NCBI GenBank assembly: GCA_023230125.1 | Contig: JALNXZ010000130.1 | Span: forward strand, 1-5,117 | Direction of reading: 5' to 3' | Length of the DNA: 5,117 nucleotides | DNA from: Bacteroidales bacterium | Lineage (GTDB): Bacteria; Bacteroidota; Bacteroidia; Bacteroidales; UBA1402 | Shown: positions 1 to 5,117 of the stretch, one piece after another | How the letters are laid out: the number at the start of each line of letters is the position of its first letter | Position numbering within the stretch: the first letter of the stretch is position 1 | Translations under genes and position numbers: made by a program | The notes under the pieces: generated by a model | What the model was told of the DNA's origin: nothing | Databases searched by the model: none | The model's input: the letters and a program-made list of their open reading frames with translations, nothing else

Positions 1-1283
1 CATCATGTGAACATATTGCTGTCTCACACTGGTCTCTTGGTCTTAAAACTGGAGCAAATTACTTTACGATGGCTCCTCCGGCATACAATCAATATGATAA
101 ATTGAACCTAATGGTTGGAGGAACGATTGATTGCACCATCAATCCGCTTATCGGAGTCGGACTTGAATATGTTTACAGTGATTATACCCGCCCTTACTCA
201 TACTTACAAGGAGGCGGACTGTTGAAAGGTGGAACACACGATGTAATACTTTATGGTTCCGTAAACTTAAGCAATGCATTATCACCCTTTAGAACCGGTT
301 TTTGGAAGAATCTGAATATTTACGGAGACGCCGGTGCCGGTTTGGCTTACTATCATTTTGATTTAGACTGGGGGCATTATACTTCTAACAGCACCAATGC
401 TCCTGCAACAATGGTTGGCAAACTTGGGATCAATGCAGAATTCACCTTAAATAAATCGATCAATCTGGGTTTTGAAGGACAATACCGTCTTTATGACACC
501 AATAAAATGGGGGGCGTAGTCTCCAATAATAATAATGATGCCTTCATTGCATCGATTGGTTTGCGATATAAATTTACTTCCGGTAAAACAAAACATGCAC
601 GCAACATCAACTTATGTGAATATTCTCCAAAGCCTGTCCCCGTTATTATTAACGAAATAGTGAAAGGTGATACCGAAGAAACGTTAAACCGCCTGAAAGC
701 TGCTGAACAAGAGAATGCTACTCTTAAACAAAAAATGCAAGATGATGCTAAAAACGCTGCAATCCAAAAATCTTTGGAAACACAGAATACGGCTCTAAAA
801 CAGGATTTGCAGAAAATTGAAAATGATGCAAAAAATAATTCCTTGCAAAAATCCTTGATGACACAAAACACAACACTTCAGCAAAAATTGCAAAAAATGG
901 AAGAAGATTTAAAGGATTTGGCAAATAAAAAAGAAGGTATTGTCAATGCGTCTTTCGAAACCATAGAATTCAGATCCGGTTCAAGCGAACTGACTCCGAC
1001 TTCGACTCAACTTCTGGATCAGATCTCCGGTATTCTTAAAAATAATTCATACTGGTCTGGATTAAAAGTCTACGGTCATACCGATAACGTTGGTTCCTCT
1101 TATTCCAATCAAAAGTTATCTGAATCACGAGCACTTTCCGTTAAGAATTATATGTTGTCCAAAGGCGTACAAACATCAAACATTATTGCCATTGGAATGG
1201 GTGAAAACAAACCAATTGATACAAATGATACACCCGTAGGTCGTCAAAACAACCGTCGTGTAGAATTTGAAATAACGAAATAG
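1..1283 (+). CDS. OmpA-family outer-membrane protein with coiled-coil linker (5' partial)
   Basis: This outer-membrane protein probably ties the outer membrane to peptidoglycan. The frame is open from position 3 to the stop at 1281-1283, and the 22 codons before ATG 69 (including SHWSLGLKTGANYF) read like barrel sequence. The true start and signal peptide therefore lie to the left of the window. Counting from ATG 69, residues 1-169 are barrel-like, with alternating aromatic strands ending in IGLRYKF. Residues 170-200 form a linker with a proline-rich stretch, residues 201-288 a coiled coil rich in K, Q and E, and residues 292-404 an OmpA C-terminal domain. That domain shows GHTDN (D339), SESRA (R354) and NNRRVEF. 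D339 and R354 are 15 residues apart, the spacing of the diaminopimelate-binding Asp/Arg pair in this family. The deacetylase gene follows after 34 bases with no terminator, so co-transcription is possible. The family call is firm; the cellular role is inferred. Confidence 0.93.
   Translation, partial: SCEHIAVSHWSLGLKTGANYFTMAPPAYNQYDKLNLMVGGTIDCTINPLIGVGLEYVYSDYTRPYSYLQGGGLLKGGTHDVILYGSVNLSNALSPFRTGFWKNLNIYGDAGAGLAYYHFDLDWGHYTSNSTNAPATMVGKLGINAEFTLNKSINLGFEGQYRLYDTNKMGGVVSNNNNDAFIASIGLRYKFTSGKTKHARNINLCEYSPKPVPVIINEIVKGDTEETLNRLKAAEQENATLKQKMQDDAKNAAIQKSLETQNTALKQDLQKIENDAKNNSLQKSLMTQNTTLQQKLQKMEEDLKDLANKKEGIVNASFETIEFRSGSSELTPTSTQLLDQISGILKNNSYWSGLKVYGHTDNVGSSYSNQKLSESRALSVKNYMLSKGVQTSNIIAIGMGENKPIDTNDTPVGRQNNRRVEFEITK
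744..905 (+). repeat. Two tandem 81-bp repeats coding the coiled coil of the OmpA protein
   Basis: Two adjacent 27-codon units (744-824 and 825-905) encode closely similar peptides. Each starts with DAKN, then has QKSL, TQNT and an LQK-type end. The sequence just upstream (ENATLKQKMQD) looks like an older, shorter copy 24 residues away. The unit is not a whole number of heptads, so the copies may be offset in the helix. The repeat probably arose by in-frame duplication and sets the distance between the barrel and the peptidoglycan-binding domain. Confidence 0.75.
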
Positions 1284-1317
1284 ATGCAAGTTGTGGCTAT
1301 TCAAATAAAAAGTGTCA

Positions 1318-2049
1318 ATGAATATTTCAAAGATCAGTGATATTATTCACTCTATCAAACCGGCAAAATATCAATCAATTAAAACAGTTGCCCTCATTGT
1401 TGCTCATCCAGATGATGAAACATTATGGGCCGGCGGGACAATATTGAATCACCCTTCCTGGAAATGTTTTATTGTTTGTCTTTGCCGGGGGAGCGATAAA
1501 GAACGTGCACCAAAATTTTTTGAAACATTAAAAATACTTGATGCAGGAGGAATCATGGGAGACCTTGATGATGGCCCGGAACAGGATCCACTGGACAATG
1601 ATGTTTTGGAAAAGACCATCATGAACTTGCTGCCATCCACACCTTTTGACCTAATCATTACACATCACTCAACAGGAGAATATACAAAACATCGCCGGCA
1701 AGAAGAGACCAATAAGGCAGTCCTCTCACTTTGGCATAACGGCAAAATAAAAGCCAACGAGCTTTGGACATTTGCTTATGAAGACGGACACGAAAAATAT
1801 TTACCCAAAGCCATCAAACATGCCAACTATTTTCAAAAACTGTCAGAAGAAATTTGGGTGAAAAAATACAAAATCATTACAGAAACCTATGGCTTTGATA
1901 AAAATAGCTGGGAGGCCAAAACAACTCCGACGTCAGAAGCTTTCTGGCTATTAAAGACAGCCATGAGACTAAAAAAAAATCATCAATACAAAGGCAATGT
2001 TAAATTAAGCAGAAGCATGATAATCAAAAACTTAATTAAAAAGTGGTAA
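1318..2049 (+). CDS. PIG-L (LmbE-like) family deacetylase, putative
   Basis: This is a predicted cytoplasmic zinc hydrolase of the family that removes acetyl groups from N-acetylglucosamine-type substrates; the actual substrate cannot be told. Counting from ATG 1318 (243 residues), the N-terminal beta strand VALIV leads into AHPDDE at residues 29-34, where H30 and D33 are expected metal ligands and D32 the catalytic base. The second metal region reads TGEYTKHRRQEE at residues 119-130. In related proteins I remember an HxxH here, so Q128 replaces a probable ligand. No signal peptide or membrane segment is visible. A GTG at 1312 could add two residues; I prefer the ATG, which sits behind an A-rich leader (AAATAAAAAG) typical of Bacteroidota. 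The length is usual for the family. Placement 34 bases after the OmpA gene suggests shared transcription. The family is secure, the activity less so because of Q128. Confidence 0.88.
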   Translation: MNISKISDIIHSIKPAKYQSIKTVALIVAHPDDETLWAGGTILNHPSWKCFIVCLCRGSDKERAPKFFETLKILDAGGIMGDLDDGPEQDPLDNDVLEKTIMNLLPSTPFDLIITHHSTGEYTKHRRQEETNKAVLSLWHNGKIKANELWTFAYEDGHEKYLPKAIKHANYFQKLSEEIWVKKYKIITETYGFDKNSWEAKTTPTSEAFWLLKTAMRLKKNHQYKGNVKLSRSMIIKNLIKKW

Positions 2050-2085
2050 AGATATAAAATTTTTCTCCTTTAATTATTAAAAGCC

Positions 2086-2209
2086 CAAGATGGCAAACCG
2101 ATAGGGCAAAGACTGGCAAACCTGGAGTGCAGCACTCTACTTGTATACTGCGAAATGTGTTGAAGAAAAAAGAACACCCTATTTTGATGAAATCCGCACT
2201 ATCATATAA
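2086..2209 (+). pseudogene. Frameshifted C-terminal remnant of a glycoside-hydrolase-like gene
   Basis: This stretch has no intact gene but reads as a protein tail. From 2089 one frame gives DGKPIG. From 2105 the next frame gives GKDWQTWSAALYLY, then AKCVEEKRTPYFDEIR, ending at TAA 2207-2209. Removing one G from GGG at 2104-2106 joins them as DGKPIG-KDWQTWSAALYLY with no stop. The WQTWSAA(L/G)YL pattern followed by a charged helix resembles the C-terminal helices of alpha/alpha-toroid glycoside hydrolases, for example the FQTWTIAGFL segment of GH100 neutral invertases. That family call is from memory and weak. Upstream, the first frame meets a stop at 2071-2073 and no further hydrolase sequence is recognisable, so most of the gene is gone. 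A sequencing error could explain the extra G but not the missing body. Confidence 0.5.
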
Positions 2210-2210
2210 T
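2183..2210 (+). promoter_or_regulatory. Candidate promoter for the hybrid histidine kinase gene
   Basis: TTTG at 2183-2186 is followed, after 18 bases, by TATAAT at 2205-2210. This resembles the Bacteroidota promoter pattern (TTTG near -33 and a TA-rich element near -7), although the second half lacks the usual final TTTG. It lies 42 bases before the kinase start and overlaps the end of the decayed gene. A+T-rich DNA yields such matches easily, so the call is tentative. Confidence 0.3.
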
Positions 2211-2252
2211 TACATTTATAGATTTTAAGTTTGTGACGAAATAATCAGTAAT

Positions 2253-3611
2253 ATGGATAATCTAAAAAATGCGATTGAATTGATCATGGCAAATAAAGAG
2301 CTCGCTTTTCAAAACGAACAAAAAGAAAAACGTGCAGCAGAATTAGTCATAGCAAATAAAGAACTCCTTTTTCAAAACAAACAAAAAGAGAATAGGGCTA
2401 AAGAATACGCCATCTTGAATGAGAAATTGAAAAACAGTTTAAATCATATACGGGAAATAAATAAAGAGCTCAAAATAGCAAAAGAAAAGGCTGAAGAATC
2501 AGATAATCTCAAATCAATGTTTCTGGCAAATATGAGTCATGAAATTCGTACTCCAATAAACGCAATTATGGGATTTTCAGATCTTCTTTTAGAACCCAAA
2601 TTGTCCCATTTGAAAATAAAAAATTATGTTCAAATTATTAATGCAAGCAGTCTTCAACTGTTGACCGTAATTAGTGACATATTAGATATATCAAAGATTG
2701 AAGCAGGCCAAATCACCATGGAATCAGAGTTAATAGATATCAACAATTTACTGAAGGAACTATTTTTATCTTACAAAAAATCATTTGACCGTAAAAATAT
2801 TCATTTTACTTGTTCATGCGAGAGCCCAAAAAAAAGAATTCAAGCCTTCACCGATGGAAATAGAATTAAGCAAGTGCTTTGTAACCTACTGAATAATTCT
2901 CTTAAGTTCACAAAAGAAGGCAAAATTAATTTTGGATATAAAATTAAAGGAAATTACTTTGAGTTTTTTGTTACTGATACCGGCATTGGTATTGCACGGG
3001 AAAACCATGAACTTATTTTTCAACGTTTCAGACAAGTAGATGCTGCTGATAATCGGATAAATGGGGGTAATGGTCTGGGGTTATCCATTTCAAAAGCATT
3101 GATAGAAAAAATGGGGGGAATTATTACTGTCAAGTCAAATCTTGGAATGGGGACAACAATCAGTTTCACGATTCCACACATAAATAATAATAATAATAAT
3201 AATCTTATCGTTGCTTCAGAAGACAAATTGGTGCAAGTTATTGGTGGAGAAGGAAAAACAATTCTTATTGCCGAGGATGAGGTAAATAATTATGCATACA
3301 TTGAAGAAATACTATCTGCTTCAAAAGCTAAAATAATACACGCCTGGGACGGATCTGAAGCTGTTGAATATGTAAAAAGCAACGCAAATATCTCATTGGT
3401 ATTAATGGATATAAAAATGAAAAAAATGGATGGTTATGAAGCTTTGAAAATTATCAAGAAACTCAGGCCGGAATTACCGGTTATTGCTCAAACAGCTTAT
3501 GCTCTTAGTCGTGACAAGGCACAAACACTTCAGGCAGGTTTTGACAACTATATATCAAAACCAATAGCCAAAAGTAAACTTGTTGAATTAATAACCGGAT
3601 ATTTGAAATAG
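2253..3611 (+). CDS. Soluble hybrid sensor histidine kinase / response regulator
   Basis: This is a phosphorelay protein of 452 residues with no signal peptide, membrane segment or PAS/GAF sensor domain. Residues 1-85 are coiled coil, including two 21-residue repeats starting ANKEL. The HisKA domain follows with the H-box SHEIRTP, H96 being the phospho-acceptor. The ATPase domain shows the N-box NLLNNSLKFT (N215), DTGIGI (242-247), FQRFRQVD (256-263) and GGNGLGLSI (271-279). A run of seven asparagines at 311-317 links it to a receiver domain at about 336-452. The receiver has acidic residues E341/D342, the likely phosphorylation site D386 in LMDIKM, T414 and K437. All catalytic residues are present. 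ATG 2253 is the first start after the in-frame stop at 2226-2228, so no longer N terminus is possible. No DNA-binding output domain exists, so it must signal through a partner or a phosphotransfer protein; none is visible nearby. Confidence 0.95.
   Translation: MDNLKNAIELIMANKELAFQNEQKEKRAAELVIANKELLFQNKQKENRAKEYAILNEKLKNSLNHIREINKELKIAKEKAEESDNLKSMFLANMSHEIRTPINAIMGFSDLLLEPKLSHLKIKNYVQIINASSLQLLTVISDILDISKIEAGQITMESELIDINNLLKELFLSYKKSFDRKNIHFTCSCESPKKRIQAFTDGNRIKQVLCNLLNNSLKFTKEGKINFGYKIKGNYFEFFVTDTGIGIARENHELIFQRFRQVDAADNRINGGNGLGLSISKALIEKMGGIITVKSNLGMGTTISFTIPHINNNNNNNLIVASEDKLVQVIGGEGKTILIAEDEVNNYAYIEEILSASKAKIIHAWDGSEAVEYVKSNANISLVLMDIKMKKMDGYEALKIIKKLRPELPVIAQTAYALSRDKAQTLQAGFDNYISKPIAKSKLVELITGYLK
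2289..2414 (+). repeat. Two tandem 63-bp repeats (21-residue ANKEL coiled-coil units)
   Basis: Units 2289-2351 and 2352-2414 encode ANKEL(A/L)FQN(E/K)QKE(K/N)RA followed by a short variable end, each exactly three heptads. A third, eroded copy begins at 2415 (LNEKL). I know this repeat type as a helical linker behind PAS domains in many histidine kinases. Here it forms the very N terminus of the protein instead. Confidence 0.85.
3183..3203 (+). repeat. (AAT)7 microsatellite encoding a poly-Asn linker
   Basis: Seven perfect AAT codons encode N311-N317 between the ATPase domain and the receiver domain of the hybrid kinase. Slippage by whole units would change linker length without breaking the frame. 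Confidence 0.9.
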
Positions 3612-3778
3612 ACCGACCATTCATGATTCAAATCGTCATTTTAAACCTGAAACTTTATTAGTCTAATCATCTTGTCTACTTAAAATAAGATTCAGTGGTA
3701 AATGGTCCTATAAATAAAACAGTGATTGATTTATGGGCTGGATGTGGAAAATGTATGAATGATGTAATTAATTTATGG

Positions 3779-3793
3779 AAATGTGTAACATTT
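3779..3793. promoter_or_regulatory. Inverted repeat AAATGT-GTA-ACATTT, candidate operator
   Basis: Perfect 6-bp arms are separated by three bases, with a TGT-N3-ACA core. It lies about 140 bases before the AraC-type regulator start. The right arm can alternatively pair with GAAAATGT at 3747-3754 in an RNA. No binding protein is known; self-regulation by the downstream regulator is only a guess. Confidence 0.3.
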
Positions 3794-3896
3794 TCAGCGT
3801 GTAGTTTGTGTATTTTTAGAACGGGAGAAATTTGTCCTTTCCAATCATGTAAGATAATCAAAGCCTATATAAATTCTACAATCTGTGAATGATATC

Positions 3897-3910
3897 AATA
3901 TGTTCATATT
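3897..3910. promoter_or_regulatory. Inverted repeat AATATG-TT-CATATT just upstream of the regulator
   Basis: Perfect 6-bp arms with a 2-base spacer end 23 bases before ATG 3934. The position suits an operator or a structure in the leader. The site is A+T-rich and could arise by chance. Confidence 0.3.
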
Positions 3911-3933
3911 AAGCACTTTCAAAGAAATAAGAA

Positions 3934-4485
3934 ATGTTGGTAAAAGTTCGAAATATGGAAAGCGATCGTTGCATTACAATGGTGAAGAAAGAGTTGGACA
4001 GACTTGGACTAAACTATAAAAACGTCGAGTTGGGTGTTGTGGAATTAAACGAACAGTTAGCGGATGAACAAATCCTGCAATTTGAAGCTGCCATAAGAAA
4101 TATAGGGTTCGAATTGTTGGAAAATAAGAGTAAATGTCTTGTTGAAAAAATAAAAGTAGTAGTTTGTCAATATATTAATCATCCGGAAGAGCTCCAAAAA
4201 CAAAACTTTTCAGATTATATCAGGGGAAAGGTCAATTACGATTACACGTGTCTAAGCAATCTTTTCTCAAGTGTAGAAGGTATTACTATAGAAAAATACA
4301 TTATCGAACAGAGGATTGAACGCGTAAAAGAATTGCTTGCCAACATCGAACTGACCATCAGTGATATTTCCTTTAAAATGCAATACAGTAGTCTTGCTCA
4401 CTTGTCCAATCAGTTTAAAAAAGTGACAGGTTTTACGCCCTCTGATTTTAGACGACTCTGGAGTAACAGCCAGAAGTCATTTTGA
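3934..4485 (+). CDS. AraC-family transcriptional regulator with HMA-like N-terminal domain
   Basis: This is a DNA-binding protein of 183 residues. The C-terminal part (about 92-178) is an AraC-type double helix-turn-helix. The first helix-turn-helix lies around NYDYTCLSNLFSSVEGITIE, and the second around LTISDISFKMQYSSLAHLSNQF. It ends with FKKVTGFTPSDFRRL, the family signature. The N-terminal part (1-80) matches, by pattern, the short domain seen in a compact AraC group of Bacteroidota, with a beta-alpha-beta layout like heavy-metal-associated domains. Only one cysteine (C13 in DRCITMV) remains where metal-binding members have CxxC, so metal transfer is unlikely. ATG 3934 follows the A-rich leader AAAGAAATAAGAA. 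The target genes are unknown. It is the next gene after the kinase but has its own long leader, so a functional link to it is not shown. Confidence 0.9.
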   Translation: MLVKVRNMESDRCITMVKKELDRLGLNYKNVELGVVELNEQLADEQILQFEAAIRNIGFELLENKSKCLVEKIKVVVCQYINHPEELQKQNFSDYIRGKVNYDYTCLSNLFSSVEGITIEKYIIEQRIERVKELLANIELTISDISFKMQYSSLAHLSNQFKKVTGFTPSDFRRLWSNSQKSF

Positions 4486-4563
4486 AAGAAGTTATTACTT
4501 TGAAATCTGAATTAGTTGAAAGACACACACACAAATATTCGTAATTAATTTAAATCAACCACA

Positions 4564-5034
4564 ATGAAAAAGATAATCATTATCATTCTGATTACATTTT
4601 GTTTTGTAGCCACCAGTTTTTCACAGAATTACAACACTGGAATCGGTTTAAGAGCAGGATACTACAATGGCCTGACCATTAAACATTTCTTAAGCGGAAA
4701 CACGGCATTTGAAGGTATTATTTCCACCAGATGGCAAGGTGTAGAAGTGACAGGTCTTTATGAAATACAAAACCATATTACTAATGCTGGAGGCTTGGAT
4801 TGGTTTTTTGGATTTGGAGGTCATCTTGGTTTTTGGAACGGAGATCATACCAGTTGGGGTACTCCAGATAAAAATTATACCATTTTAGGGATTGATGGAA
4901 TAATTGGTCTGGAATATAGTTTTAGGCAAATTCCAATAAATATCGGCATTGACTGGAAACCCACTTTAAATCTGGTAGGTTATACAGGATTTTGGTCTGA
5001 TGGCGGAGCGTTTTCAATACGTTATATCTTTTAA
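4564..5034 (+). CDS. Small exported outer-membrane beta-barrel protein, function unknown
   Basis: This protein of 156 residues starts with a clear signal peptide: MKK, then an isoleucine-rich hydrophobic core, then ATSFSQ with cleavage likely around residue 21. The mature part consists of alternating hydrophobic and polar strands rich in glycine and aromatics (GIGLRAGYYNG, WFFGFGGHLGFW, IGLEYSF, AFSIRYIF). It ends in phenylalanine, as expected for recognition by the barrel assembly machinery. The stretch from IPINIGIDWKP to the end resembles a small conserved Bacteroidota outer-membrane family that I recognise but cannot name. About 135 mature residues would fit an eight-strand barrel. The ATG follows an A+T-rich leader (TTTAAATCAACCACA). 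The 78-base gap from the AraC gene has an (AC)5 run at 4523-4533 but no clear promoter. The location is well supported; no molecular function can be given. Confidence 0.85.
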   Translation: MKKIIIIILITFCFVATSFSQNYNTGIGLRAGYYNGLTIKHFLSGNTAFEGIISTRWQGVEVTGLYEIQNHITNAGGLDWFFGFGGHLGFWNGDHTSWGTPDKNYTILGIDGIIGLEYSFRQIPINIGIDWKPTLNLVGYTGFWSDGGAFSIRYIF

Positions 5035-5046
5035 TTACAAAATATC

Positions 5047-5117
5047 ATGATAAAAGATAAAGAAGAATCTGACAAAAAAGCACCTGAAAAAACCCTGAAA
5101 GAAAAATGTGCGACGAA
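5047..5117 (+). CDS. Lysine-rich small conserved protein (3' partial)
   Basis: An ATG at 5047, 12 bases after the previous stop, opens a frame that stays open to the window edge (23 codons plus two bases). The peptide is almost entirely K, E and D at first and then reads KAPEKTLKEKCAT. Small Bacteroidota proteins that I remember carry a similar KAP-KTLKEKRAAK core and continue with a lysine-rich tail, usually under about 60 residues in total. Here a cysteine (TGT) stands where arginine (CGT) is usual, one base apart. The function is unknown; the charge suggests nucleic-acid or ribosome contact, which is only inference. The short gap suggests co-transcription with the barrel protein. Confidence 0.55.
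   Translation, partial: MIKDKEESDKKAPEKTLKEKCAT

Larger units (their letters stand above)
3612..3933 (+). other. Intergenic region upstream of the AraC-type regulator, no convincing gene
   Basis: This 322-base gap contains only weak open frames on both strands (3695-3892 on +, 3676-3861 on -). They start at GTG or TTG, overlap each other and have no recognisable domain. The + frame would encode an odd peptide with eight cysteines in 65 residues. I see no strong terminator after the kinase stop. The gap does hold two compact inverted repeats, at 3779-3793 and 3897-3910. It also holds the long-range pair GAAAATGT (3747-3754) and ACATTTTC (3788-3795). The region therefore looks like a long regulatory leader. 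Confidence 0.6.

Noticed and set aside
491..871. 126-codon open frame antisense to the OmpA gene
   Set aside because: It lies wholly within the well-supported OmpA frame, and its composition (Phe, Cys and Ser rich) is what an antisense reading of Lys- and Gln-rich coiled-coil codons gives.
2069..2081. Perfect palindrome TTTAATTATTAAA after the deacetylase gene as a terminator
   Set aside because: It is made only of A and T, would form a very weak stem and has no T-run after it; such palindromes are expected by chance here.
2091..2122. Three GGCAAA motifs (2092, 2105, 2115), including TGGCAAACC twice, suggestive of a c-di-GMP-I (GEMM) riboswitch or an operator array
   Set aside because: The second conserved GEMM strand (GACGCAAAGC type) and its paired helices are absent, the motif spacing (13 and 10) is irregular, and the segment reads better as a decayed coding sequence.
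2123..2139. Palindrome GAGTGC-A-GCACTC as a terminator or operator
   Set aside because: No T-run follows, so it is not a Rho-independent terminator. As RNA its loop would be only a few bases. It falls inside the readable W-S-A-A-L-Y codons of the gene remnant.
3611..3640. Possible hairpin after the kinase stop (ATGA ... TCAT)
   Set aside because: Only four base pairs form, with mismatches beyond them, so it does not support a terminator.
3676..3861. 61-codon open frame on the - strand
   Set aside because: It starts at TTG, has no recognisable domain and lies wholly opposite the other weak frame; it looks like chance in A+T-rich DNA.
3695..3892. 65-codon open frame on the + strand with eight cysteines
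   Set aside because: It starts at GTG without a convincing leader, has no ordered cysteine motif or recognisable domain, and overlaps the inverted repeat and an equally long opposite-strand frame.

Overview
The window looks like a chromosomal segment of a member of the Bacteroidota. It is A+T-rich. It carries an outer-membrane OmpA protein with a coiled-coil linker, a short AraC-type regulator of a kind I know mainly from this phylum, and a small beta-barrel protein. The gene starts lack strong Shine-Dalgarno sequences and sit behind A-rich leaders, as is usual there. The order or genus cannot be read from the sequence. No tRNA, rRNA, CRISPR array, transposase, integrase or recognisable riboswitch is visible. 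Every supported gene is on the + strand.

Layout. (1) Positions 1-1283 hold the 3' part of an OmpA-family protein (barrel, coiled coil, peptidoglycan-binding domain). Its reading frame is open through the left edge, so the ATG at 69 is internal. (2) Positions 1318-2049 encode a PIG-L/LmbE-type deacetylase with the AHPDDE motif but a glutamine where the last histidine of the second metal motif is expected. (3) Positions 2050-2252 look like plain intergenic DNA but appear to contain the decayed C-terminal tail of a glycoside-hydrolase-like gene, broken by one extra G. (4) Positions 2253-3611 encode a soluble hybrid histidine kinase with no sensor domain, only 21-residue coiled repeats before the kinase core, and a C-terminal receiver. 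(5) Positions 3612-3933 are non-coding and hold two short inverted repeats. (6) Positions 3934-4485 encode a small AraC-type regulator with an HMA-like N-terminal domain lacking the metal-binding cysteine pair. (7) Positions 4564-5034 encode a small exported beta-barrel protein. (8) At 5047 a lysine-rich short gene begins and runs off the right edge.

The shared theme is envelope and signalling: an OmpA anchor, a second small outer-membrane protein, a phosphorelay protein and a transcription factor. The separate leaders before 2253, 3934 and 4564 argue against one operon. The 34-base gap between OmpA and the deacetylase, and the 12-base gap between the small barrel protein and the lysine-rich gene, suggest two co-transcribed pairs. 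I do not see a clear new multi-gene system. The most interesting signals are the hidden frameshifted gene tail, the altered metal motif of the deacetylase and the sensorless kinase.
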